64,000 nucleotides of DNA from Billgrantia sulfidoxydans (GTDB taxonomy: Bacteria; Pseudomonadota; Gammaproteobacteria; Pseudomonadales; Halomonadaceae): the NCBI RefSeq assembly GCF_017868775.1, contig NZ_CP053381.1:3782001-3846000 (forward strand). The letters run 5' to 3'. Positions 18,070 through 27,149 of the stretch are shown here, one piece after another; within the stretch, counting starts at the first letter, position 1, and each line of letters opens with the position of its first letter. Under the pieces are notes generated by a model that was not told the origin of the DNA, did no database searches, and saw nothing but the letters and a program-made list of their open reading frames with translations. The translations under genes were made by a program, and so were the position numbers.

Positions 18070-19275
18070 TCAGTTCCCGAATTCGTTGTTCAACAAAGAC
18101 TCGACCCTGCTTCTCGAATTGTATCCGTTCTTGATCAATATCTCGGCGATGTCCCGGCCCGAGATGAAGATGATGGGATGCCGGTCTTCACGGACCTCTT
18201 CATAGGCCTGCTTCGACACCACCGACGTGGTGACCAGCACACCGAACTGCCTGTGTCGAATGCGCGAGATGAGACGAGCGACGTCCTTCACGCCCACCGT
18301 GACGGGTGAACTGTCTCCAACGACGGGTGGGCGATAGCACTTCGCCTCCAGTGAGAACTCGGCGTGGACCGGGTCGGACATCAAACCCAGCGAGTAGCGG
18401 CCCACGGCATCACGACCCCCATCCACCACACCACGGGTGATCTCGTCGACGACGACGCGCGTGTCGGTCATCTGATAGACACGAGCGGCGAATGCCTCGA
18501 AGGCGTGTGGAGTGGCATTGAAGTGGCCCCAGACAGCCGTAAGGATGTCTGCCTTGATCTTGGTGTCGACCGTCTGCTGGGCAACTGAGCGAATGGTCGT
18601 GGTGGGCTCGGCGGTGAGGGGCAGATAGTGGCCCTTCGTCACCCACTCCCGCCACGCGTGGGGAGCGTGCTCCGTCAACGCGTCGCCGGTTGCGAGGTCG
18701 TTGAGCCAACGACGCTCCACCATAGGCACGTCGAGGATGGTGAAGTGGGCACGGTAATTCTGGAAACGCTGACCCTCGGCCGACTTCCAGATGCCCAAGA
18801 GATCCTCAGTGGCGGACAAGCCAGGAAAGCCCGGCACGGCCAAGCCCCGGAACTGCACGGAGCGGGCACCGTGCTCGGTGGGGTGCTTGCGAAACACGAA
18901 GAACGGTGGAACGCCAGCGCGCGGTGCCTGGTCGCCGTGTACGAGATCGAAAGCATGCCGCAGCAGCGCATTTCCGCCCTTTCGGGTGTCGTGGAGCTCG
19001 TGCCCGGGCCGCTTGTTGTCACCGTAATAGGTGAAGAGCCCGGTACTCGGATCAAGGGTGTCGGGCCAGTCGGAGTCATGCCCCGTGGTGTACAGAACCA
19101 CCCAATTTCTGACCTGGCCACGCCCCGCCATCCGAAAGCCACCCATGTTGCCCGTGCCGGGTAGCAGCTTGCTGATCGGCTCACCAGCCAGCTGGCCATC
19201 GTGGGTGCTTTCGTATACGGCATCCACGATCAAGTCACAGCTCGATAGAACGCCATGAGGAACGACCCGGCTCAT
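18070..19275 (-). CDS. Mrr-fold restriction endonuclease, probably AspBHI-like (modification-dependent)
   Basis: A 401-residue two-domain nuclease inside the DISARM operon. The C-terminal Mrr-like catalytic domain (about 250-385) shows GGRDAVG (D289) and the E-x-K of LEAKCY (E310, K312), then DVARLISRIRHRQFGVLVTTS. The N-terminal part has a TYYGDNKRPGHELHDTRKGGN block that I associate with the N-terminal DNA-reading domain of AspBHI, an enzyme that cuts near 5-methylcytosine. The methyl-dependence is recall, not proof. The start is ATGA-coupled to the drmMI stop. Confidence 0.78.
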   Translation of the reverse strand: MSRVVPHGVLSSCDLIVDAVYESTHDGQLAGEPISKLLPGTGNMGGFRMAGRGQVRNWVVLYTTGHDSDWPDTLDPSTGLFTYYGDNKRPGHELHDTRKGGNALLRHAFDLVHGDQAPRAGVPPFFVFRKHPTEHGARSVQFRGLAVPGFPGLSATEDLLGIWKSAEGQRFQNYRAHFTILDVPMVERRWLNDLATGDALTEHAPHAWREWVTKGHYLPLTAEPTTTIRSVAQQTVDTKIKADILTAVWGHFNATPHAFEAFAARVYQMTDTRVVVDEITRGVVDGGRDAVGRYSLGLMSDPVHAEFSLEAKCYRPPVVGDSSPVTVGVKDVARLISRIRHRQFGVLVTTSVVSKQAYEEVREDRHPIIFISGRDIAEILIKNGYNSRSRVESLLNNEFGN

Positions 19276-22200
19276 GATCCGTTTCTCGCGGCACGGTAAC
19301 GAGCACCACGGCGCTCCCCATGCCTCTCGACGAGCCCTCGGTCAACGAGGTCTCGTATCGTAGAATTCCAGTGTTTTTCTGCAAGACCGACCGCGGTCAA
19401 GATATTTGACTTGGCATGCCAGCCTTCATGAGCACGCAGAAAATCGAGAATGGCTCCACCAGTGTTGTCAAATTGTGGGTCACTACCAACAGAAACATTG
19501 AAACCAAGAGCTGACTGAGCTGAGCTCTTCCTTTGCTCTTGATGCCTAACCGTTGCATCCTTTGATGCAGGACTAACTTTATCGTTGCCTTCCACCTCAG
19601 CAGCTTTATCCTCGCAATGCTCACGATTCAGCTCTAAAAGCCTATTCAAAATCTCGATCCGGAGCTCCTCAGACAAAGCCCAGCGAGAAGGATACCTGCT
19701 TGAACTCTCAGAAGCCTCCCTGAAACCATACTCTATTTCCAGGTCATCCCATTCATATGCTGCCAAGACTTCAGCATCAATCGTGACCATCAGATGTCGC
19801 AACTGCTCAACATCTGCACCAGAAACGTCCGGAGAATTAATAGCATTCATAACATCGGTAAGGCCACACTCATTCTTGGCACTGAAAGCAACAACCATAT
19901 CGTTAAAATGATCGGCAGCGTCAATGCCTTCCTGGGAAACCTCAAACTCTGGAACGGGGTACTTTGCAACAGATTCACTGATGGAAAGAGAAAGCGTCTC
20001 TCCAAGATTACCTCCACAAAAGCGCTCTAGCCAGGCACGAAAACCTGTGCTAAGAGAAATGGAGTAAAGATCCTCTCGCTCCATACCAACAAGAAGCACC
20101 TTGTTTGTGTAAATCCATTCGGTTGGCGCAATCATGCCTATGGGATACTTTGTATTCTTAGAGTAACCAATAAACTTCTCACGCATCCTTAACCGTCGCA
20201 TCAAGTCAGCACGATGATTCCAAAACTGCCACCATCGATCAATCAGCCCTTTGTAACTTTTTAACGCTTTTTCCGTGCGAGTAGGCTTCACTTCCTCAAT
20301 GAGAAACCGGTAAGCGATGGGCCAGTGCTTTTCTACCTGTTCCAAACTAAGGTCACCAATATCCAATGCCCAGCGGTTGATGCAATTCAGAGCAGAGCTC
20401 GTGATGTCATCTCCCGTAATATATGGGCGAAGCAGGCTATTGCTTTCTTTTTTTAACGACTCGAACCAAGGACTATCCGGCGTTACAACAAACGACATAC
20501 CCTTGCTATTGTTAACCCCTTCAAAAGCGAAAGGTGCACTTAATAATTTTTTCGGCACCCACGTATTCGCCACCTCCGGCTCCAGCCGAGGGCCTATCCT
20601 CTCGCATTCTCTTCCATCGATTTTACAGCCTCCTCGCCAGTCTCCTTTCATAAAACCTACGACGGCGACAACGACCGCAGCCGTTCCTGGCCAAGGCATG
20701 CCTTTATTGGCGAAAAAGATGTCTCCATTGTTGACTATGGCCCCAAGACCGACCTTGAGAGCACTGCCTTCAGCGATATTGCTAGTCGCAAGCAGCCCGT
20801 AACAGCCATGATCTCGAAGCAAGTCCACAGCACGGCGATGGAAGACGACGCACAAGTCAATCTTTCCAGGCGAAGCGCCAAGAACCATTTGGCACTGCCA
20901 TTGTAGCTTTTCCCCCATAGCCCCCTTCCAGAGACGATTCCCTAGAAAAGGTGGATTACCGACAACTGCGTCGAACCCCGGCGCCTCCCTGACAAATACT
21001 TCAGGGTACTCTAGAGGCCAATGAAAAGGGTGCTGATCAGACCTCCCTCGGGCAGCATTTGCCAGCGCCTCGCCTGATCTGCAAGTAATAGAACGCAGGG
21101 CATCATAGTCTCCAGATACTGCCTCATCGGCTTCAACCGCCAGTGAACCAATGGCATACTCAAGGTCAATTGAACGCCCACCAGATAGCAATACTTCACC
21201 AATGAAGGCATCAGCAATGCAATCTGCGACTTCAAGCTTTCGCCGCGCGTCTGCATCCAGCCGTGCCATAGCTTGAATGTCATTGATGTCCCGGATCGGT
21301 ATATCACGCAGCCGTTGCCGCAACTCGACCGCCTCGTGAACTGCCCGCTCAATGTTCTGCCCAAACAAGCGTTGTTGGCCTTTTCCGGTGGGCCTCATCG
21401 AGAGTTCAGTGAGTTGGTCCAACCTATGAATCCCCAGCAAGCTGTCGCCACAGCGCAGGTTGTGGTCCAGGAAACCGAAGGGACGCCCCTCGGCCAGCGT
21501 CACCAGCCAGATCGACAGTTTGGCCAGCTCCACCGCCAACGGATTCATGTCCACGCCATAGAGGCAGCGCTCGACTACGATCCGGCGAGCGATCACTGTT
21601 CGCTCATCGGTATCCCGTGGCAGCAGCTCACTCTCTCCGGCGCTCGTCAGCACCTCGCCGTCGACGCTGACGACCCCGCCCGAGGCTTCGGCCTGGCTCC
21701 AGGCTTCGACGAGCCGCTCACCCAGCCAGCGGCAGGCTTGAACGAGGAAGGCTCCCGACCCCATGGCCGGATCGCAGATCTTCAGGTCCAGCAGCTCTGC
21801 CGGGGACTTCAGCCGCCATTCCTCTTTTGGTTTGCCCTCCGCCGGACCGACGTAGGCGACCGGCGTCAGTGTCTCGTGGACGATCTTCTCGGTGAGGCTC
21901 TTCGGCGTGTAGTGTGTCCCTGTCTCGCGCCGGTCACTGCCCAACACCACGGCATAAGCCCTCGGGTGATAGAGCCTGGGGTGGTCCCAGGGATCCAGGG
22001 CCATCAGGTGCATGTAGGGTTCGACCCGATCATGCAGATCCACCTCTCCTCGACAGGCGGTCATCAGTGCGGCGGACAGGCGATCGTCCCAGGAACGTTG
22101 CAGATCATTTCTCAGTGCCGAAATACTGCGACCAGTCCGCTCCTTGAGGAGCTCGATCAGAGCCTCCTGGCCGTCCAGCCCGGCCTCGGCGAGCTCACGT

Positions 22201-23555
22201 AGCGTCACCTTCGGCGACTTGATCTTGGAGGAACCCCGAAGCTCGAGCGTGACCTCATCGATTTGTCTGACGGTACGCTCAAGCAAGCCCTCGTAGACGT
22301 GCCCGATCTGTTCGACGTCTAGGGCGCGATAGGAGAGCGTGCGTCCCTCGAAGCTCTGGATGGCATCGAGCATGAGCAGCACGGTACGATCGTCGATGGG
22401 CAGCGGATCCGCGGCGTCGGTGAGCCAGCTGGAGCCCTTGGCTCGGCCCTCGAGAAACGGGTAACGATCGGGATCGAAGAGGGACCCCCCCATGGCGGGC
22501 AGCCGGAGGTCCGAGTGTTCGATGCCACCGTAGATGGCCCGGAACAGTGCCAACAGCCGCGACCAGCCGGCGTGTCGCCGTTCCAGGAGCTCGTGGGCAT
22601 TAGACGACACTCGGCGCAGGCGCTGCCGGAAGGTCGACAGGGCGTAGTTGTTGTCGTAGGTGGTGTTGCCCAGCATGAGAAGTCCTCGCTCCTCCGCCGA
22701 GAGGATGAACACCAGCCGCATCATGACGGTGAGGCCGCCTTCGTAGAGCTCCTGCGGCGTCACCCCCTCCAGCAGCTCCCCATTGCGATCCTGGTTGGCC
22801 TTGTCGATGGCCTGGATCAGCACCTCGATCGCCGTACGCACCTGGTCCCCCAGGGCCTCGGTGACTTCGTCCTGATGCTTTTCGGACCTGGCAAAGAGGC
22901 TGGGCAATTGCCCTTCCTCGGGACCATAGAAACGAGGTACGGCCAGCAGCGAGACGAAGGCACGCAGGGTCTCGGTCTCCTGACTCCAGAGGCGCGCGTA
23001 CCAGCTGACGAAGCTCGTCACCTGGCCGGCCGGGGCATGGACGAGCATCCAGCGCTCACCGTTGGTGACGAGGCCGATGGGGCAGTCGACACCGCGGAGG
23101 TAGTGCACCATGCGCTCGGCCGGGGAGGCCGCCCAACCATCTCGATGGACGACCTCGTCGAGCGGCGCATTGGGGGCCTGGACGAAGATCGGCAGGAGGG
23201 GCTTGTCCGGGTCGTTCACATTCACGAGCAGGATGTCCGGCGTCAGGGTCACGCCATGCTCCGGCAGCGACACGTGCAGAGCGTCACCGACCTGGTATCC
23301 GCGGCGAAGGTCCCGGTCACCCATCTGTAGCGCCGTCGCCAGCACCTCGTCCACCCAGGCGCGGTGGAGCTCGTCCAGGCTCGGGTCGTCGAGGTCGACA
23401 GCCTCACGCCACTCGTCATACGCCTGGCGAAGACGGGCTGCACCGCGCTTGTCGCGTCCTTCCAGCCCCTGTGGGAACGCCTCGTCCAGTACCGGGATGC
23501 TCAGGAAGGGGCCGGACACCTCGACCAGGTTCAGCCAATCGTGACGTTCGCTCAT
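19272..23555 (-). CDS. drmMI: DrmMI, adenine-specific DNA methyltransferase of DISARM
   Basis: A 1427-residue N6-adenine methylase that marks host DNA in class 1 DISARM. The SAM-binding motif is DPAMGSGAFLVQA (about 595-607), and the catalytic NPPF is at 867-870. A target-recognition region follows (about 880-1300) and a short winged-helix-like segment ends the protein (about 1360-1427). The stretch encoding residues about 760-1388 is visibly AT-richer than the rest: a 60-base sample at 20101 is about 38% GC, against about 65% at 22501. This suggests the specificity half was exchanged. Start and stop are ATGA-coupled to drmD and the endonuclease. Confidence 0.92.
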   Translation of the reverse strand: MSERHDWLNLVEVSGPFLSIPVLDEAFPQGLEGRDKRGAARLRQAYDEWREAVDLDDPSLDELHRAWVDEVLATALQMGDRDLRRGYQVGDALHVSLPEHGVTLTPDILLVNVNDPDKPLLPIFVQAPNAPLDEVVHRDGWAASPAERMVHYLRGVDCPIGLVTNGERWMLVHAPAGQVTSFVSWYARLWSQETETLRAFVSLLAVPRFYGPEEGQLPSLFARSEKHQDEVTEALGDQVRTAIEVLIQAIDKANQDRNGELLEGVTPQELYEGGLTVMMRLVFILSAEERGLLMLGNTTYDNNYALSTFRQRLRRVSSNAHELLERRHAGWSRLLALFRAIYGGIEHSDLRLPAMGGSLFDPDRYPFLEGRAKGSSWLTDAADPLPIDDRTVLLMLDAIQSFEGRTLSYRALDVEQIGHVYEGLLERTVRQIDEVTLELRGSSKIKSPKVTLRELAEAGLDGQEALIELLKERTGRSISALRNDLQRSWDDRLSAALMTACRGEVDLHDRVEPYMHLMALDPWDHPRLYHPRAYAVVLGSDRRETGTHYTPKSLTEKIVHETLTPVAYVGPAEGKPKEEWRLKSPAELLDLKICDPAMGSGAFLVQACRWLGERLVEAWSQAEASGGVVSVDGEVLTSAGESELLPRDTDERTVIARRIVVERCLYGVDMNPLAVELAKLSIWLVTLAEGRPFGFLDHNLRCGDSLLGIHRLDQLTELSMRPTGKGQQRLFGQNIERAVHEAVELRQRLRDIPIRDINDIQAMARLDADARRKLEVADCIADAFIGEVLLSGGRSIDLEYAIGSLAVEADEAVSGDYDALRSITCRSGEALANAARGRSDQHPFHWPLEYPEVFVREAPGFDAVVGNPPFLGNRLWKGAMGEKLQWQCQMVLGASPGKIDLCVVFHRRAVDLLRDHGCYGLLATSNIAEGSALKVGLGAIVNNGDIFFANKGMPWPGTAAVVVAVVGFMKGDWRGGCKIDGRECERIGPRLEPEVANTWVPKKLLSAPFAFEGVNNSKGMSFVVTPDSPWFESLKKESNSLLRPYITGDDITSSALNCINRWALDIGDLSLEQVEKHWPIAYRFLIEEVKPTRTEKALKSYKGLIDRWWQFWNHRADLMRRLRMREKFIGYSKNTKYPIGMIAPTEWIYTNKVLLVGMEREDLYSISLSTGFRAWLERFCGGNLGETLSLSISESVAKYPVPEFEVSQEGIDAADHFNDMVVAFSAKNECGLTDVMNAINSPDVSGADVEQLRHLMVTIDAEVLAAYEWDDLEIEYGFREASESSSRYPSRWALSEELRIEILNRLLELNREHCEDKAAEVEGNDKVSPASKDATVRHQEQRKSSAQSALGFNVSVGSDPQFDNTGGAILDFLRAHEGWHAKSNILTAVGLAEKHWNSTIRDLVDRGLVERHGERRGARYRAARNGS

Positions 23556-26500
23556 GCCTCGACCTCCTTGGCGAGTGACTCGGGGATCAGAAAAACGACG
23601 GCGACGGGGAAGGTGCGCTCCGTGGGGTCGGCGTGGTGACGTTTGATGGCTCGGACTTCGTCTTCCAACTCGGAGGGCAGGCGATCGAGGCGCGCCTCCA
23701 GCGCAGCGCGGTCGACCTGCAGCTGGCGTTTTTCGGCATCGCTGAAGATGTCCAACTGCTCCGGCTCTCCGTTCCCGTACAGCTCCTTCTCGAGCAACTG
23801 GCGGAGCTCGCCCAACACCTGCTGGATGTCGTCGATCTCACGGCGCTTACGCTTCTCAAGGGTATTGGTCAGGTAGCGCAGACGATCGCGAGATCTCGCC
23901 TCCACGGTGGCCATCACGGCATCTCGCTGTTGCTCGAAACGCTCCCGGAGGGCCTGGAAGTGATCCTCCGTCACCCTCGCCGGGCGGGACTCATCGAGCC
24001 AGGTGCGGATGGTCGTGACCCGCTCCTCGCGTTTGAAGCCATTCGACCTCAGATATCCCCCTGCCTCGGTCAGCTCCTCGTGCAGACGATGGTGCTGCCC
24101 TCCGGTGATCACCAGCCGGGACACCACGGCCACGGCGGGAGCCTCGAGGCTATCATCGGGCAGCGCTCGCACTGCCACTCGCTCGAGGCGCTTGACGTCG
24201 TCACGCTCCCACACCTGGGCGCGCAGGAGCCGCAACGACAGTTGCACCAGCGGATGGTTGAGGTGCACCAGGACGACGTCGTCACGCCCCTTGGCGAGGT
24301 CGTGGTCGAAGGTGATCGGCCGGACCCGTTTGGTGAAGGGGTGCAGCAGACCCTCCAGCCCCTGTGCCCAGCTACCCGAGAGCGGGGGGAGTCTGAACAC
24401 CTTGCCCTCCGGAACGCCTTCGAGGTACGTCGGTTCCAGATCGGGTTTCTCGGCGATGCGCAGGGCCGTGCGTACCGCTCTCTCGATGTGCTCGGCATCG
24501 AAGTGCTGCTCCCGGCGGGTCTCCTCAATGCGTTCGTGCAGCTTGGCGATTCGCTCGCGCAGATCCCGATCCGACTTGATCAGGTGCCGGCTCTTCTTGG
24601 CGCGGACCTCGGCCTCTTGGGTGTCGAGTTCATTGATCCGCCCCTCGAGGAGAGCCGGGAGCTGGGGGGCGATGACGGGATTCACACTGCCCATGTCGGC
24701 ACGCATGGTGTCCAGCTTGTTCAGCGCACGCAGGATGTCGACCCCCACCTCGCCGTTGGCGTCGATCGGGTGCCAGATGCGGACCTCGTCGGCCCTCTGA
24801 CCATGACGGTCGATGCGCCCGTTGCGCTGCTCCATGACGTTGGGGTTGTAGGGGATCTCGACGTGGATCATCAAGCTGCAGTGATTCTGCAGGTCGATGC
24901 CCTCGGATGCGGCGTCCGTGGCCAGAAGGATCCTCAGCGGTGACTCGCTGGGGTGCGCCTGAAACGCTGCCTTGATCTTCTCGCGCTCCTCGGTGTCCAT
25001 GCCACCGTAGATGAGCTCCATTCGATCGGCGCCGAAGTCGTGACCCGAGAGGATCTGCTGGAGCCAGCGCTGGGTGTCGCGATACTCCGTGAACAGGATG
25101 ACCCGCTCGTCCGACCAGGCGCCGTCGCGTCGTATGTGACTCTCGAGCCAGTCGATAATGGCCGTCGCCTTGCTGTCCGTGCGGTGGGCGTTGCTCTGAG
25201 CCCACTGCATGAGCTCGCGAAGGATCTCCCCCTCCTCGTCATCGAGGGGACGGCTACGACGATCGACCTCGATCAGGGCTTCCGCTTCGGCGGCGTCACG
25301 CTGTCCATCATCGGCGTAGTCCTCCTCGGTGCGGGCGATCGCCCGACGGAGGATGCCGACATCCAGCCTGTTCGCACGCTCTTCGCCGGTGCCACCACGC
25401 CCCTCCATGGTGTCGACGTGCTTGGCGAGCGTGGAGGCGAAGGCGGCGGTCGACGAGGCGAGACGCTTCTTCAGGAGCTGATGCACGAAGTGCTGCGCAG
25501 TGCGATCCTCCGCCTCGCCAGATTCACGACTGGCGATGTAACGGTCCAACAGCTCCCGGATCCGCTGCTCTTCAGGCGTGTAGTGGACCTCCAGTGCCTC
25601 GAGACGCCGACGAGCGTAGACGAGACGTCCATCGGGGTGGACGAGTTCCGATTTCAGGCGCCGCACCATGACGCTGGCGAGTCGTGACTCGTCAGGCTCC
25701 ACGTTGCGGGCGAAGCGCTGGTCGTCCAGCAGTTCGAGCAGCGCGGTGAAGGACTCGGTGAAGCCGTTGTGCGGCGTCGCCGTCAGGAACAGCTTGTGCT
25801 GGAAGTGGGGGGTGAGCATGCGCACCAGCCGTGTGCGCAAGCTGTCGACGGCGTAGTGCTTGACCGTGGGAGCCACGTTGTGGGCTTCGTCGACGACGAG
25901 AAGGTCGAAGCGGCGCGGGAAGTTGGTGTGTACCGGCAGAACATCACGAAGGTGGCGCAGCCCCTCCCCCTGCTTGACCCAGTCCATGGAGGCGATGAGG
26001 CGGGGGAACGAGGTCCAGGGGTTGGCGTGCAGCCCCTGTTCGCGACGCAGCTTCTTGAGGTAGGGCGTGTCGACGATGCGGAACTCGAGTCCGAACTTCT
26101 CCTGCATCTCTTGGCGCCACTTCTCCTGAAGCGATGCCGGGCAGAGGACCAGCACGGTCCTGGCACGGTGGCGAAGTAGCAGTTCCTGGATGACGAGACC
26201 GGCCTCGATCGTCTTGCCGAGGCCCACGTCGTCGGCGATGAGCAGGTTGACACGCGCCATGTCGATGGCCCGCACCAGGGGATCGAGCTGGAAGTCCTCG
26301 ATGCTGACGCCGCTTCGGAACGGCGCCTGCAGATAGCCCCTGTCGGCATTGGTCGCAGCTCCCCAGCGGACCGCGTCCAGGAAGGCGTCAAGTGTGTCAG
26401 CGTCGTCCAGGCCCGTGATGGACGGCAAACCGGCGCGCTCGATGATGTGGGCCCCGGGCTCGATTTCCCAGATGACCTGGAGCTCGTCACCCAGGGCGTC

Positions 26501-26674
26501 GTCCTCGATGGACGACAACAGCAACAGATGCTGAGTCCTTTGCTTCCCTGCGATGTCGGAGGGGACGACGTCCGCCACCACCCATTGCCTACGCCTCACC
26601 TCCACCAGCTGGCCCGGTTCGGGTACGCCCGCAACCCTCTCGACTTCCTGTGTCGCTTCCACCACTTCCGACAT
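23552..26674 (-). CDS. drmD: DrmD, SNF2-like helicase of class 1 DISARM
   Basis: A 1040-residue SNF2/DEAD-type ATPase. Walker A is DDVGLGKTIEAG near 150, the B-box is VVDEAHN near 263, and motifs V-VI are ATDAASEGIDLQN and QRNGRIDRHGQ near 590-625. Charged helices occupy the C-terminal third. DrmD together with DrmMI defines class 1 DISARM. The start at 26674 has a GAGGAGAG ribosome site, although the vsr reading frame runs 86 bp past it. ATGA-coupled to drmMI. Confidence 0.92.
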   Translation of the reverse strand: MSEVVEATQEVERVAGVPEPGQLVEVRRRQWVVADVVPSDIAGKQRTQHLLLLSSIEDDALGDELQVIWEIEPGAHIIERAGLPSITGLDDADTLDAFLDAVRWGAATNADRGYLQAPFRSGVSIEDFQLDPLVRAIDMARVNLLIADDVGLGKTIEAGLVIQELLLRHRARTVLVLCPASLQEKWRQEMQEKFGLEFRIVDTPYLKKLRREQGLHANPWTSFPRLIASMDWVKQGEGLRHLRDVLPVHTNFPRRFDLLVVDEAHNVAPTVKHYAVDSLRTRLVRMLTPHFQHKLFLTATPHNGFTESFTALLELLDDQRFARNVEPDESRLASVMVRRLKSELVHPDGRLVYARRRLEALEVHYTPEEQRIRELLDRYIASRESGEAEDRTAQHFVHQLLKKRLASSTAAFASTLAKHVDTMEGRGGTGEERANRLDVGILRRAIARTEEDYADDGQRDAAEAEALIEVDRRSRPLDDEEGEILRELMQWAQSNAHRTDSKATAIIDWLESHIRRDGAWSDERVILFTEYRDTQRWLQQILSGHDFGADRMELIYGGMDTEEREKIKAAFQAHPSESPLRILLATDAASEGIDLQNHCSLMIHVEIPYNPNVMEQRNGRIDRHGQRADEVRIWHPIDANGEVGVDILRALNKLDTMRADMGSVNPVIAPQLPALLEGRINELDTQEAEVRAKKSRHLIKSDRDLRERIAKLHERIEETRREQHFDAEHIERAVRTALRIAEKPDLEPTYLEGVPEGKVFRLPPLSGSWAQGLEGLLHPFTKRVRPITFDHDLAKGRDDVVLVHLNHPLVQLSLRLLRAQVWERDDVKRLERVAVRALPDDSLEAPAVAVVSRLVITGGQHHRLHEELTEAGGYLRSNGFKREERVTTIRTWLDESRPARVTEDHFQALRERFEQQRDAVMATVEARSRDRLRYLTNTLEKRKRREIDDIQQVLGELRQLLEKELYGNGEPEQLDIFSDAEKRQLQVDRAALEARLDRLPSELEDEVRAIKRHHADPTERTFPVAVVFLIPESLAKEVEA

Positions 26675-27149
26675 ACGAGCTCTCCTCGGTGTCGGGCCCC
26701 TGCCCTGTGCACTGAGCAGCTTCGCCCTTCAGTTCGTTCAAAACATGTTCTATTCGATCAGCTGCCTCTCGGGGCGGCTCGTGCTCCCAAATCCTAACCA
26801 CCGTCCATCCTGCCTCGAGCAAGCGACGGTTTGTGTCGCAGTCCCTGTGACGATTGGCCTCGATCTTGTCCCGCCAGAAATCGGCGTTGTGCTTGGGCCA
26901 TGTGCCATGCAAAGGGCATCCATGCCAGAAACAGCCGTCGACGAAGACGGCAAGCCGATAACGGGTGAAGACTATATCTGCCACCCGCCTCGGCTTCGAT
27001 ATGACTTTGTATTCAATGCGATAGCGTAAGCCTCTCTGATGAAGCTCACGACGTAAGAGCATCTCCGCCGACGTGTCTTTTCGACGGGTACGCTGCATAC
27101 GACGCCTGGCTTCAGGAGATGTGGGCTTCGGTATCCCGCGATCCACCAT
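26589..27149 (-). CDS. vsr: very short patch repair (Vsr-type) DNA endonuclease
   Basis: A 186-residue protein whose first 145 residues are a full Vsr nuclease. It nicks beside T:G mismatches left by deamination of 5-methylcytosine. Visible marks are MQRTRRKDTSAEMLLR, the metal/catalytic region VADIVFTRYRLAVFVDGCFWHGCP (D58, H76, zinc-type Cys), FWRDKIEANRHRD and AGWTVVRIWEHEP. The last about 40 residues are low-complexity Gly/Ser and overlap the start of drmD, so they may be incidental. It overlaps the upstream C5-methyltransferase by 38 bp, the usual pairing. Confidence 0.92.
   Translation of the reverse strand: MVDRGIPKPTSPEARRRMQRTRRKDTSAEMLLRRELHQRGLRYRIEYKVISKPRRVADIVFTRYRLAVFVDGCFWHGCPLHGTWPKHNADFWRDKIEANRHRDCDTNRRLLEAGWTVVRIWEHEPPREAADRIEHVLNELKGEAAQCTGQGPDTEESSYVGSGGSDTGSREGCGRTRTGPAGGGEA

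Noticed and set aside
11438-26674. Calling the operon a Type I restriction-modification or BREX system.
   Set aside because: There is no HsdS/HsdR pair, no PglZ and no BrxC. The DUF1998, PLD, SNF2 and large-helicase combination fits DISARM.
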